A DNA stretch of 64,000 nt, taken from contig MNCI01002328.1 of NCBI GenBank assembly GCA_015680685.1, positions 49,769-113,768 on the forward strand. The letters run 5' to 3'. Position numbers and translations under genes: made by a program. The stretch is from Gnetum montanum. Lineage: Eukaryota; Streptophyta; Gnetopsida; Gnetales; Gnetaceae. Positions 40,601-47,782 of the stretch are shown here, piece by piece; positions within the stretch are counted from its first letter, which is position 1; each line of letters begins with the position of its first letter. Under the pieces are notes generated by a model. It made no database searches. It was not told the DNA's origin and worked only from the letters and a program-made list of their open reading frames with translations.

Positions 40601-41814
40601 TCAGCCATTAATATGAAGTGGACAATTTGCATATAAATAAAATAGATGTCATCATAAACATGTCATAGAGCATACATCACCATCCCACATTGACTTTTCT
40701 TATGACCCCACCTTGCTGTCTTGTTTTAAGTCACTATTTAGTTTATATGCTATGAGGGTTTCTAATTTATTTTTGACCATTTATCTATTTTCCATGTTTC
40801 CTATAATTTATCCATTTAAAATCATTGATACTAAACTTTTTATCCATTCAACATTTTACACATATCGAGCTAGTTGTAATAGGTACAAACATGTCATAAC
40901 TACCATGCTAGAAATTAATATTATGATTGAATCAAGGAAAATACCTTTTTTAATAGTTTAATATTAAAATCTCAAAATATAATGCTTGAATTAAAAAACT
41001 AATTGGAGATCTATACTCTAGGTGTAAAAATGAGTTGGTTGATCGAATTTGAGTGCAATCCGACAACTTTGAATTTTGATCTATTTTTAATTAATTAAGT
41101 ATTTAATAATTTTAAAATTCTAACTAAACATCAAAATAGATCATGAATCCACATCATGTTAATTTTCTAATATTATTCTAAAATAATGTTAGACTTTGCA
41201 ATGCTCCTTCATTATATATATATATGTATTAAAACTTAAAATAAGAAAAAAATTATGCAAAAATTAGAAATAAATAGTAATCTTGCTTATGTCACCCAAA
41301 CAAAGGTCTTCATATTACTAAGAAGCATTAGGCATATCTACAAATATAAATAAGCTTTAAAACAAATTAAGGTCACATGTACAAATATGGGGCATTACAG
41401 GTCCATATAGTTATTTTGAAATATGTTGATATTAATTAATAGTAAAATTCTGGAGTGTAACTGGAAATTTGTTGGGATTTTAACTTCTTATGATACTAAT
41501 TAATTTGAACACTTTATAGTCTTGGTTGTTTCAATGATTCTGAAGTCATTGAAATGTCAAATTTAAGGTCCTCTTTTGCTGTATGCTAAGAATGTTTTAT
41601 TGAATTAATCTTGGTCAAAACGTTGGGTTGACAAACCGTCTTTTTCTCAGGGTCTAAAGAATTGGTTTTCGTAAATAATAAAAATTGGTATCTACAGAAC
41701 AACCAGCAGTTCTTAAATTATTGCTAAAATGTTTTATCTGAATTGTGGTTCTTGCAGGTTACTTTCAAGCTTTTTGGTGGTTCTAGTTCAGGAATGTCCA
41801 TTGATCCAAAGGCA
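4546..41814 (+). CDS. AP5M: AP-5 complex subunit mu (AP5M), 3'-partial, six exons in window
   Basis: Medium (mu) subunit of the AP-5 adaptor complex, which acts in late-endosomal sorting. Exons are 4546-4610, 4732-4878, 23761-24093, 26102-26394, 26513-27417 and 41758-41814, all with GT-AG borders and matching phases; together they give 600 codons with no stop. The spliced protein follows the Arabidopsis AP5M family from the first Met: MHGCNIRALWILNN, then FSRRFSVVERQW, SWVDDPITRYIIS, LLDSLTGSMGI, KQPAWKPYLFKGKQR and FYQLSMVSEDEGAFLFK. Residues 1 to about 200 form the longin-like part, about 215-280 a Ser/Thr/Ala-rich linker, and about 295 onward the mu-homology domain. The family is recalled from memory, not searched. 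The last 35-40 residues are missing, presumably in an exon beyond the window. It is the only host gene seen, and an open frame beside so much debris argues that it is functional. Confidence 0.95.
4611..4731 (+). other. AP5M intron 1 (121 bp)
   Basis: A short phase-2 intron with a GTGCC donor and an AATGCAG acceptor. Removing it joins AG to G and restores the conserved S-R-R-F at the exon border. Its small size contrasts sharply with the next intron. Confidence 0.9.
4732..4878 (+). CDS. AP5M: AP5M exon 2 (residues 22-70)
   Basis: It begins RFSVVERQWRISCE and ends PTDAEITNAFIDRKM plus two bases of an Arg codon, before donor GTAATG at 4879. This is the N-terminal longin-like part. Phase is 2 at both borders. 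The frame continues without break into the exon at 23761, 18.9 kb away. Confidence 0.93.
5690..6735 (-). mobile_element. Ty1/copia 3' fragment (RNase H end plus presumed LTR)
   Basis: On the minus strand, about 6735-6330 encodes a damaged copia RNase H: DIDLDTRWSTRGYAF, then SSVTSSTTEAEYIA, then FCDSKS. A purine run (AAGGGAAAGAAA) at about 6220-6232 may be the polypurine tract, with LTR-like sequence to the left. The fragment abuts LTR-A sequence at about 6735. Confidence 0.7.
6503..6572. repeat. 35-bp perfect tandem duplication in the copia RNase H relic
   Basis: Two adjacent copies (6503-6537 and 6538-6572) covering the T-T-E-A-E-Y motif in reverse. 35 is not a multiple of 3, so it shifts the frame. 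Confidence 0.9.
6735..8551 (+). mobile_element. LTR-A copy 1, left part (giant LTR, 5' end missing)
   Basis: Matches, in reverse orientation, the solo LTR at 37282-41399 and the copy at 50431-58854; for example the blocks near 6735-7110, 7560-7780 and 8280-8530 recur at about 39900-40250, 39180-39400 and 38270-38500. It is cut at 8551 by an L1 insertion and resumes at 21270. About 1.1 kb of the LTR's 5' side is missing. Confidence 0.8.
8552..8852 (-). mobile_element. L1 ORF2 tail end and 3' untranslated region
   Basis: The LINE 3' terminus: on + it begins GGTTTTTTTTAAGAGAAGG, the same terminal motif as at 36941 and similar to 51791 and 52484. The ORF2 frame, entered from 14254 across the copia-1 insertion, ends here about 12 bp inside the copia boundary with R-L-P-Q-P-I-stop. 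Confidence 0.7.
8853..9494 (+). repeat. Copia-1 5' LTR (642 bp)
   Basis: Starts TGTTGGAAAAATGAAGAC and ends GATTATAACA. A 67-bp tandem duplication at about 8921-9054 doubles the likely core promoter, giving TATA-like CATATATAGG (8971-8980) and CATAAATAG (about 9038-9045). A perfect inverted repeat CAAGGT-TTT-ACCTTG lies at about 9098-9112. Confidence 0.95.
9495..9512 (+). other. Copia-1 primer-binding site
   Basis: ACTGGTATCGGAGCAAGG immediately follows the LTR. TGGTATCGGAGC differs at one base from the common initiator tRNA-Met complement TGGTATCAGAGC. Confidence 0.8.
9522..13520 (+). pseudogene. Copia-1 gag-pol polyprotein, two in-frame stops
   Basis: A single frame of 1,332 codons from the ATG at 9522 to TAA at 13518. 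Order is gag, zinc knuckle CWYCKKKGHLKKDC (from residue 227), protease WLIDSGASFHIC (Asp 294), integrase zinc domain WHRRLGHIG (421) with CKDC, integrase core (Asp 483, Asp 546, Glu 582, giving D-x35-E), reverse transcriptase with YVDD at 1012-1015, and RNase H with TTESEYVAL near 1224. PR-INT-RT order defines Ty1/copia. Breaks are TAG at 9951-9953 (codon 144, gag) and TAA at 10500-10502 (codon 327, just after protease). Everything downstream is open, so decay is slight. The lineage within copia was not determined. Confidence 0.96.
13563..13573 (+). other. Copia-1 polypurine tract
   Basis: AAGGGGGAGTT directly precedes the 3' LTR, where plus-strand synthesis is primed in LTR retrotransposons. 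The copia-2 counterpart is just before 19127. Confidence 0.85.
13574..14253 (+). repeat. Copia-1 3' LTR (680 bp)
   Basis: Aligns throughout with the 5' LTR. By eye there are only about four substitutions; the length difference comes from small expansions (near 14030-14050 and a repeated CAGAT-rich piece near 14190-14220). It keeps the 67-bp promoter duplication. Confidence 0.95.
14254..14794 (-). pseudogene. L1 ORF2 C-terminal coiled-coil segment
   Basis: On the minus strand it encodes a long Glu/Gln/Lys-rich helix (for example QQREEQYKDFQEVAAFMASK) followed by DHKAILDTTHM, an in-frame stop and RYPCPRL. The same order (helix, F-Q-E-V-A-A-F, H-x-x-x-L, C-x-C or C, L-P-x-x-L-stop) recurs in the LINE copies ending at 44110, 52110 and 52770. 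The segment is broken off by the N gap at 14795. Confidence 0.7.
14795..14921. other. Assembly gap (127 N)
   Basis: The gap separates the L1 coiled-coil segment from a partial copia-2 5' LTR, so the copia-2 5' boundary and its target duplication cannot be seen. Frames running across it are meaningless. Confidence 0.99.
14922..15108 (+). repeat. Copia-2 5' LTR remnant
   Basis: Matches the LTR region around TAGAAGCATTGTATCAAGG, including the CAAGGT/ACCTTG inverted repeat. It then jumps from GTTGTGGAG directly to the gag start, so the LTR's 3' part and the primer-binding site are deleted. Confidence 0.8.
15109..19075 (+). pseudogene. Copia-2 gag-pol relic
   Basis: Same domain order as copia-1. 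Visible pieces: gag from 15109 (frameshift near 15195), protease with WLIDLGASFHIY (the Asp-Ser-Gly triad is Asp-Leu-Gly), integrase from 16357, RT with YVDD near 18136-18147, and RNase H 18519-18986. Stops include 15384, 15782, 15889, 16240, 17091, 17386, 17629 and 17874, with frameshifts near 17727, 17980 and 18190. No function is possible. Confidence 0.92.
19127..20057 (+). repeat. Copia-2 3' LTR with internal tandem repeats and poly-G
   Basis: Opens TGTTAGAAAAGTGAAGAC and ends CATGACA. It is longer than the copia-1 LTRs because a 78-bp unit (starting at GATGTAGAAGCATTG: 19460, 19538, 19616) is repeated, with a further copy at 19244. A long G run (about 19420-19444) lies between. Unlike copia-1 it has a single copy of the promoter segment (about 19341-19400). 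Confidence 0.9.
20270..20563 (-). pseudogene. L1 ORF1 C-terminal part with zinc knuckle
   Basis: Minus-strand frame MGFARLCVWWSLSLENLL, then LPSREEKLIIEYGNVP, then CRICSKGNHSTKDC, a correct C-x2-C-x4-H-x4-C knuckle. The same layout (M-G-F-x-x-x-C-V-W, then E-E-K-L-x-x-E-Y, then knuckle) recurs at 47783-48020 and 63690-63930. ORF1 proteins of plant L1s bind the element RNA. The upstream part (20564-21269) is more decayed. Confidence 0.75.
20564..21269 (-). mobile_element. L1 ORF1 upstream part/5' end of the LINE
   Basis: LINE sequence between ORF1 and the target duplication at 21270. Frames are closed. It contains ordinary codon-like GC-richer sequence relative to neighbouring LTR-A, but no motif I can name. 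Confidence 0.5.
21270..22794 (+). mobile_element. LTR-A copy 1, right part, ending ...GGGGTCCTACA
   Basis: Continues the LTR after the L1; 21270-21279 (CTAAACTCAT) repeats 8542-8551. It ends at 22794 with GGTCCTACA, the reverse of the TGTAGGACC that opens the copies at 37282 and 50431. The following bases (ACTTGGTGGTATGAGC) faintly resemble a primer-binding site, so this may be the end of a 5' LTR or simply a solo LTR. Confidence 0.8.
22795..23760 (+). other. Intron sequence, nothing recognised
   Basis: AT-rich, with poly-T tracts and a GT/AT microsatellite near 23376-23396. It leads directly to the exon 3 acceptor. Confidence 0.6.
23761..24093 (+). CDS. AP5M: AP5M exon 3 (residues 71-181)
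   Basis: The frame reads (R)EGSVRGYGVR, then SWVDDPITRYIISL, then LPLVEPYQLAAYERIC and ends LELPCITG, before donor GGTAAATG at 24094. These are among the best conserved blocks of plant AP5M and complete the longin-like half. Phase 2 at both ends. Confidence 0.95.
24094..26101 (+). other. AP5M intron 3 (2,008 bp)
   Basis: GTAAAT donor and TTTTTACAG acceptor. The content is AT-rich with no element recognised on either strand. A 107-codon antisense frame at 25438-25761 shows no family motif. Confidence 0.9.
26102..26394 (+). CDS. AP5M: AP5M exon 4 (residues 182-279)
   Basis: Encodes (G)AFLVAQSLADLVMGEYIEPE, then SGGLLDSLTGSMGI, then a low-complexity linker rich in Ser, Thr, Ala and Pro, and closes with DKDSLRSFISSAMPFG before donor GTATGC at 26395. 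The linker joins the longin-like and mu-homology parts and is expected to be variable. Confidence 0.94.
26395..26512 (+). other. AP5M intron 4 (118 bp)
   Basis: GTATGC donor, GAATTCAG acceptor, phase 1. Splicing rebuilds the conserved M-P-F-G-T-P-L-D-L across the border. Confidence 0.92.
26513..27417 (+). CDS. AP5M: AP5M exon 5, most of the mu-homology domain (residues 280-581)
   Basis: The largest exon (905 bp). In order it holds TPLDLGIGNITTM, KQPAWKPYLFKGKQR, INCRADLEGLPDVSLPLSG, HIEALSFHPCAQVPEQGVDK, PLGNFILLRYQAA, GFYQLSMVSEDEGAFLFK, TTEHSVEWKIVV and AELEEPFCWDANDYAR: the core of the C-terminal mu-homology domain. It ends in phase 0 before a strong GTGAGT donor at 27418. If intron 5 were retained, the frame would stop three codons later. 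Confidence 0.96.
27424..31380. other. Intron 5, no element identified
   Basis: AT-rich sequence with no family-recognisable frame. A 40-bp motif at 28020-28059 recurs at 30363-30402 with three mismatches. A pyrimidine-rich tract at about 29190-29340 gives a hydrophobic-looking frame that has no support as a gene. Confidence 0.55.
31380..31880 (+). pseudogene. LINE fragment (ORF2 coiled-coil region)
   Basis: Translates to Glu/Arg-rich helical pieces such as VEEEIREEMEAKFVVEI and EDQARWVAELVKRD broken by stops, and resembles the segment at 43260-43800 in both order and composition. The CxC tail was not found. Confidence 0.55.
32527..33040 (-). repeat. 3' LTR of the pol-deleted copia (514 bp)
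   Basis: Aligns with 35727-36235: both share GTGAGAGAAAACATAG, CCTCCATAGGAGAAGCCCAA and the end TTAGCTTCACAT...CATAACA. Confidence 0.88.
33770..34144 (-). pseudogene. Copia gag relic
   Basis: From the ATG complement at 34144 the minus strand reads MDMALVQKFDRRFYNL, a stop, then EKEWDVI, LDQRALGLIGRCIS. This is the start pattern of copia gag (F-x-x-x-x-F-x-x-W, later W-x-x-x-D-x-x-A-L-x-x-I). The remainder down to 33041 shows no protease, integrase or RT. Confidence 0.6.
34235..35550 (+). mobile_element. RTE-type LINE fragment
   Basis: Encodes DWRRSTIISIYKNKG, then RGITLMSHTMKLWEKV, QFGFMPRRCTMEAI, LHMIFIDLEKAYDRVP and DMLFVDDIVF (the YxDD core as FVDD), in one or two frames with stops. It ends in a GACGAT-type microsatellite (about 35531-35549), as RTE elements often do. 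5'-truncated. Confidence 0.85.
35727..36235 (-). repeat. 5' LTR of the pol-deleted copia (509 bp)
   Basis: TGTTAGCTAAAAAACC to ACATACATAACA on +. Its left neighbour is the primer-binding site, so on the minus strand it is the 5' LTR. Divergence from the other LTR is clearly visible, so this insertion is old. Confidence 0.88.
36225..36524. repeat. 91-bp exact direct duplication bounded by single Ns
   Basis: 36225-36315 is repeated at 36434-36524. A lone N follows the first copy (36316) and precedes the second (36433); unrelated sequence sits between. This pattern suggests an unmerged contig overlap. Confidence 0.9.
36670..36928 (-). mobile_element. LINE 3' end fragment (GC/CpG-rich)
   Basis: Begins with poly-T followed by GAGAAAGTATTCGGGATTC, the LINE terminal motif, then a strongly CpG-rich stretch (about 36750-36900) unlike the surrounding DNA. 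Target duplication not clear. Confidence 0.65.
36944..37254 (-). mobile_element. 5'-truncated LINE insertion with 15-bp target duplication
   Basis: Flanked by ATTACCATATGATTT at 36929-36943 and 37255-37269. On + it begins with poly-T and AAGAAAAGGCTAGGATG, the LINE 3' motif. Only the 3' UTR side is present. Confidence 0.85.
37282..41399 (-). mobile_element. LTR-A copy 2: complete 4,118-bp solo LTR
   Basis: TGTAGGACCCC...GGGGCATTACA, flanked by a perfect 5-bp duplication GGTCC (37277-37281 and 41400-41404). No gag or pol frame lies inside. Orientation is set by copy 1, where the equivalent of the left edge is followed by a primer-site-like sequence; in that sense the LTR starts TGTAATGCCCC and has a TATA-like box (complement of 40369-40377). 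The length is large for an LTR. An alternative is a non-autonomous element with unrecognised inner structure. Confidence 0.85.
40368..40377 (-). promoter_or_regulatory. TATA-like box in LTR-A copy 2
   Basis: On the minus strand CTATAAATAG, conserved as CTATAAATG in copy 3 (57807-57815). It lies about 1 kb from the LTR's 5' end, a plausible U3/R position. Confidence 0.5.
41758..41814 (+). CDS. AP5M: AP5M exon 6 (residues 582-600)
   Basis: A 57-bp exon, phase 0 on both sides, with acceptor TTCTTGCAG and donor GTATGT. It encodes VTFKLFGGSSSGMSIDPKA, matching the V-S-F-K...S-I-D segment that follows the conserved YAK/YAR in the family. The exon is small, but the order, both splice sites, the phase and the sequence agree. 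Confidence 0.9.
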
Positions 41815-41828
41815 GTATGTATATTGTT

Positions 41829-43200
41829 TTGAAATCTACATTTATTTTTTTATGAAATTATTCCCTAGAAAGCTAAACTATTCCTTGGGGAGTTTGAATA
41901 TGCTTTGTGATTTCCGTGTTAGTGTTTTGATAAGGTTAAAACATCAAAAATGAAACTGCAGGAGTTCTCTATTATTTCTTTTTACCATATTATACTAGTT
42001 TTTAATACCGATTGAGGGTAAATGACGAATGTGATATGGATCAAAGAGCTGTAGTGTTTTCAAACAAACACAATATTTATGTTTCAGTCATACTTAAATC
42101 GTGCAGATAGCTTCAAAAGTAGAAGGTAAAAGTAGGATGTGTTCAAGGAGAGTTTCAAATGTATACTGCGATATACATAGAACAGTCATTGAGAAATGTG
42201 CATAAACATTATTAAAGGACAGTTCATAGAGAAGTCACATGATGCTGTGAATATGGATGCTAGTTTATAAAATAAGAAAAGAATCATAGTTAAGTGAATA
42301 TGTTTGAACATGAATTCTATGTTCAGTAATTAGATTGCAGAAAAAATGACAATATTGCAAGGAGTGGTGATGAAGGATACCAGAGTCGGGATGTGCTGAC
42401 TACCATATTATATATAGCAGCAAGGATCTCTCCAATATGATTAAAGGTAACATTAATTATTGTCTCTTCAGTATGGTTTAAGGTAGCAGTACTTGTTGCG
42501 AAGTTGTTATGGAATTGCATGCCGGAAGCTAGGCTGAAATAGCAGCGTGGAACAACACAATGATAAACATATTAACGTAGAGAAACATGTGCAGATTTCA
42601 TTAGTCATAAAAAATGAGATTGCAATCAAAGAGCTAGGGCTTTTTAACAACCACCCTTGCATAGGAGACCAAACCTCCTCTCACATCTCTTATCCTTATG
42701 ATCTTCCAAAATGGTAAACCTAATTTGGATATCTAGAGGCATGCATAGTGTAATATGGCCCCACAGTTTTTTCCCTCTTGCCCTTGATTTATTGAAATTA
42801 AAAAGCCAAATCCTTGAGCAAACTCACCATCTTATACATAGCTCAACCTTTTCTTAACATGTTAATCATTCTAATTGAAAGGTCATTTTACCTTATCGCT
42901 TGCATACGATGGGACTGGAAGGTGAACCAGGTTCATATTGCTCAAGCATAGTGCAGATTTGAACTAGACCACTGTTAACATAATTGTTCAAATTGTTAAC
43001 TTACCACTCAGTTTATTATGAACATATGCAAGGATACAAAAGTAAGCACAAAGACACAAAAAATACTTATAAGCATGTCATGTAAAAACATTACGAACAA
43101 CTATGTACGAGAGGAGAAACTTTTCTCTATTGAACAAGTGGCAATACTACTAGGGTAGTACATGCAGTTAGGGTAAAGAAAACAATTAAATAAAGTAATC
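41829..43200. other. Start of intron 6, nothing recognised
   Basis: No open frame or repeat element identified. Confidence 0.5.
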
Positions 43201-43209
43201 AAATAATAA

Positions 43210-44800
43210 AGTTAACTAATAATCTGCCTCACTTCTTTCTGGGCTTATTTTGGCCCTTTGGCAGGGGGTGGTGGGGGTGTGGCTATGGCCGGGGTTGGGA
43301 CTGGGTCTTGACCCCTTGGGGTCGTCCTCGCTTGGGCCCTCCTAGTTGGATCTGTCTAGGCCGTCGGGGACTAGGCCTATGGTGGTTTATTCTCGGAAGC
43401 AGGTTGGCCATTGAGAGTCGGGTGCTTCCAACCCTATGGCGGTGCCAGACACATCTCCATGGACGGCGTCAGGACGCGAGGTTTTATGGGCAGAGGAGTT
43501 GCACCATGTGGTGGCGGAGGCAATGGTCGCTACTCTTGTTGAAGAAAGGCATGATTGGGAAGCCAAGTGGGACAAAGCTCTTATGCATGCACAGGCTAAA
43601 CGGGAGACCCGTTTCTAGGAACGGGAGCAGGAGCTACTTTGGCAGCAAACTTTGCTGGCGGAGGCTGCCCAAGCCCGGTTGGTTGACTAGCTCCAAGCCC
43701 AAATTTGGGAGGAGCTGTTGCAGGAGGAGCCTACTACTTGCAGAGAGCACTAGAGGGCAGAGTGGGCACAACAGGAATGAGAACAGGATGAGGAAAGATA
43801 AAGGCAGAGGCAGCTGGACCGGGCACATGAGTAGTGTGCATGCTAATCGCTGTTCATACATTGTTCTGGGCATAAACTACGATTGCTCGTGGGGGTGTTT
43901 CGACGACACATTTGTTGGACGTCTGCACGTTTTCACCCAGATGGGGGGATGTCGGCTGAAGAGCAGAATCGGCGGGAGGTTGCCATGTAAGCAATTTAGC
44001 ATGCTGCCAGTATTGTAGATTCCGAATTGCACCCTAACATGTTGGATATTCTCCACACTCTCGAGCGCCCACATTGCGTGTGTCATAGACTGCCGACACA
44101 TTTGTAGCGTTAGGCTGCGGTCCTCGTTGTTCCCTATTTGACTGATTTGGCCTTTTTGTGTTGTGATTTTATGATGTAAGTCTGTGCCTTACGTTTTTTT
44201 TTTGTTTGGGGGGGGGGGGGGGGGGGGGGNNNNNNNNNNNNNNNNNNNNNNNNNNNNNNNNNNNNNNNNNNNNNNNNNNNNNNNNNNNNNNNNNNNNNNN
44301 NNNNNNNNNNNNNNNNNNNNNNNNNNNNNNNNNNNNNNNNNNNNNNNNNNNNNNNNNNNNNNNNNNNNNNNNNNNNNNNNNNNNNNNNNNNNNNNNNNNN
44401 NNNNNNNNNNNNNNNNNNNNNNNNNNNNNNNNNNNNNNNNNNNNNNNNNNNNNNNNNNNNNNNNNNNNNNNNNNNNNNNNNNNNNNNNNNNNNNNNNNNN
44501 NNNNNNNNNNNNNNNNNNNNNNNNNNNNNNNNNNNNNNNNNNNNNNNNNNNNNNNNNNNNNNNNNNNNNNNNNNNNNNNNNNNNNNNNNNNGGGGGGGGT
44601 GTCCACAACACACCACACACCCTGTGCCCCCCAGTTTTCCTGGTTTAAGGTTGTTGGGTGTTTCTCCCCACCCCCTGATCATGGGATCATCCGTGTTGGC
44701 CGCCTCTGGTGACCCGATTTTGTACTTTACTTTTCTAGTAATTTCATTGAGAACATTTTCTCAAAAAAGAAAAGAAAAGAAAAAAAAAAAGAAACTATTA
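43210..44800 (+). mobile_element. LINE 3' portion with ORF2 C-terminal tail and poly-A, interrupted by a gap
   Basis: Frames broken by stops give ELHHVVAEAMVATLVEER, EREQELLWQQTLLAEAAQAR and then HAASIVDSELHPNMLDIL with HCVCHRLPTHL and a stop at about 44105: coiled coil plus the C-x-C tail seen in other copies. The 3' UTR runs through the N gap and ends in CATTTTCTCAAAAAAG and A-rich sequence (about 44755-44790). Confidence 0.75.
44230..44591. other. Assembly gap (362 N) flanked by poly-G on both sides
   Basis: G runs at about 44210-44229 and 44592-44599 border the gap. Homopolymer G is a likely cause of the break. Frames spanning it are artefacts. Confidence 0.99.
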
Positions 44801-45705
44801 AGCCAATTTCTGATTTCATCATGCTGAGAATACATTGATAATGATAGCAAGAAATATGACAATATGGAAGTCTGAAATACCAAATACAGTATGGGAGCAA
44901 GTGTGTTGCTATATGCGGCTATGCCCCTGCACCCATAAATTCGGAATCCCAAATGCAATGCTTAGCTGAATGTTGTTGAAACAAGAGATTACAATCTACA
45001 TACCAAAACACATTTGCACTGTGGTCCAGCTCTTGCATGTGGATTGTTATACTTTATTCAAATGTTGCAAAACAAAGTTTTGTTTTTGATTTTCATGAAC
45101 ATGGATGTTCCAAGGTGTTTGTCATTTCAAAAAATGTGTTTCCTAGATGTTTCAAAGACAATTTAGAAATTGTATGCTTTTCCAAGTTGTTATGAATGCA
45201 CTTAATACTCCTAGAATGTGGGAAGCAAGCAAATTTGTGTTTGTGTGTGCACGCACTCGCATGAAGTATTTTAAAATACTCAGAATATACATAAAGCTCA
45301 AGATGTATTAGAGTATGACAAAAAAATTGCATTCATTGAGGCATGAAAGTAAGAACCTTTATCATCAAGAGAATTTGGAGTTTTTATTGTAGGTTTTTAT
45401 AGTTCTCACAAATCTTTCAAGGCCAAGTCTTGACCTCATTCTTTGGATCCCTTCGTACAAGGTGCCTGGAATAGTCTAGCTCTGGTAGATCAACTTGGGA
45501 CTTAGTGATGTGAAAAGATGTATTCAATGCAGAAAAAAAAATGTAAATAATTTTAATTTAAATTAAAACAATAAAACATGTTATTAATTGTTGCAATGGA
45601 AGTGTACAAAGCAAGAATGGTAAAGGTGCTAGATGTCCATCACTTGCTTGTTGTAATCACCAAGTGCTTGGTATAGTAGAGTTTTAAGGCAAATAATAAT
45701 ATCTT
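44634..45705 (+). repeat. 1.07-kb duplication, copy 1
   Basis: Nearly identical to 45861-46946. Covers the LINE 3' UTR end, its poly-A and about 900 bp of flanking non-LINE DNA. Lies immediately right of the gap. Confidence 0.92.
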
Positions 45706-45860
45706 GCCCCGCCCGCGCCCCGCGCGCCCCCCCCCCCCAGCAGCTCCAGTCGCGGTTGACCCATCATCATCTTGCGTTGCGTCCCTCTCGGGTCGGGAGC
45801 CCGAAGCATACCTATAGTTAGTTCCAGAGCCCCCTGTTGCCAAAGAGAGCACACAGCCCC

Positions 45861-46946
45861 GTTTTCCTGGTTTAAGGTTGTTGGGTGTTTCTCCCCATCC
45901 CCTGATCATGGGATCATCCGTGTTGGCCGCCTCTGGTGACCCGATTTTGTACTTTACTTTTCTAGTAATTTCATCGAGAACATTTTCTCAAAAAAAAAGA
46001 AAAGAAAAAAAAAAGAAACTATTAAGCCAATTTCTGATTTCATCATGCTGAGAATACATTGATAATGATAGCAAGAAATATGATAGTATGGAAGTCTGAA
46101 ATACCAAATACAGTATGGGAGCAAGTGTGTTGCTATATGCGGCTATGCCCCTGCACCCATAAATTCGGAATCCCAAATCCAATGCTTAGCTGAATGTTGT
46201 TGAAACAAGAGATTACAATCTACATACCAAAACACATTTGCATTGTGGTCCAGCTCTTGCATGTGGATTGTTATACTTTATTCAAATGTTGCAAAACTAA
46301 GTTTTGTTTTTGATTTTTCATGAACATGGATGTTCCAAGGTGTTTGTCATTTCAAAAAATGTGTTTCCTAGATGTTTCAAAGACAATTTAGAAACTAATT
46401 GGTTTAGATTCTTCGTATGCTTTTCCAAGTTGTTATGAATGCACTTAATACTCCTAGAATGTGGGAAGCAAGCAAATTTGTGTCTGTGTGTGCATGCACT
46501 CGCATGAAGTATTTTAAAACACTTAGAATATACATAAAGCTCAAGATGTATTATAGTATAACAAAAAAATTGAATTGAGGCATGAAAGTAAGAACCTTTA
46601 TCATCAAGAGAATTTGGAGTTTTTATTTTAGGTTTTCATAGTTCTCACAAATCTTTCAAGGCCAAGTCTTGACCTCATTCTTTGGATCCCTTCGTACAAG
46701 GTGCTTGGAATAGTCTAGCTCTGGTAGATCAACTTGGGACTTAGTGATGTGAAAAGATGTATTCAATGCAGAAAAACAAAAATGTAAATAATTTTAATTT
46801 AAATTAAAACAATAAAACATGTTATTAATTGTTGCAATGGAAGTGTACAAAGCAAGAATGGTAAAGGTGCTAGATGTCCATCACTTGCTTGTTGTAATCA
46901 CCGAGTGCTTGGTATAGTAGAGTTTTAAGGCAAATAATAATATCTT
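45861..46946 (+). repeat. 1.07-kb duplication, copy 2
   Basis: Differs from copy 1 by a few substitutions, a 20-bp piece near 46396 and small indels in the A-rich tract. The 155 bp between the copies (45706-45860) is GC-rich with a C run. Confidence 0.92.
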
Positions 46947-47782
46947 TCTTTTTGTAAAACACACAAGATGCTAAGGTATTTATAGAATTGTGAATCCCAT
47001 TTACTTACCTTTCTATTGTAGATTCATAGAATTGCTTGTTTGGCCTTTATGGTAGGATGGATGGGTGAGATCGGAGAGGGTGCTAGGGTTTAGGTGGTGA
47101 TGGCTAGGAGTGGTGGTAGCAAGGTCATGGACATGGGCAAGGCTGCAGGCATGGGTGATGTGGATCTTGAGTAGGGAGCATAGAAGGAGCAACCAACAAG
47201 AAGCAGTGGGGGAAGGGGGCATCTTTTGATGAAGCAAGTGATGGAGTAAAGCTCATTTTAGAGGGAACAACTAAAGGAGGTGATGGGGGAAGTGGTGAAG
47301 GCAGTGTTGGGGACACTTTTGGTGATGGAGTGGGGGACATTGTGGGGGGTGTTTAGCTTGTAGGTTGGATGTTGAGCGATGAGCATTGATGCAGTGGTCT
47401 TCTAGTTAGGTAGGTTACATTTGTAGATGAGTCTGGTGGTGCTCCTAGGTGGTGTGGTTATGCTGCAACACAACAAGGTGGGGAAGTTTGTGTCTTTTGG
47501 GGTGCACCTAAGGGTGGAATGTCGAAGAGGTGGAGGTGCAAACGCTGCCCAAGGATCTCTTGCTATTTGTGTTTTAGTTTGCTATAGATAGGGACAAAAT
47601 GCTTCAATGAGGGCAATGACTTTTTGGGGCTAGAGGTTTGGCGTTGATTGACCCAACCTATTTGCTAGGGTTTTAGTGTAGGTTAGGATTTCTGAGCTTC
47701 CATGGAAGTTTTGGACCTGTGAGTTTCTTAGGACATTGGTGAGTTTATTGCATTTGACAAGTTTATGGTCTCTTAGGAGCAC

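Larger units (their letters stand above)
27418..41757 (+). other. AP5M intron 5, 14,340 bp
   Basis: Donor GTGAGT, acceptor GTTCTTGCAG, phase 0. It contains a LINE relic (31380-31880), a pol-deleted copia with an RTE insertion (32527-36235), two LINE 3' ends (36670-37254) and a solo LTR-A (37282-41399). The stretch 27424-31380 holds no element I can name. Confidence 0.88.

Noticed and set aside
43308-44018. 236-codon + strand frame rich in Arg/Trp/Gly
   Set aside because: Shadow frame of the LINE ORF2 tail; the homologous coiled-coil and C-x-C residues are in other frames.
44134-44712. Several long frames on both strands
   Set aside because: They run across the 362-base N gap and consist mainly of undefined residues.
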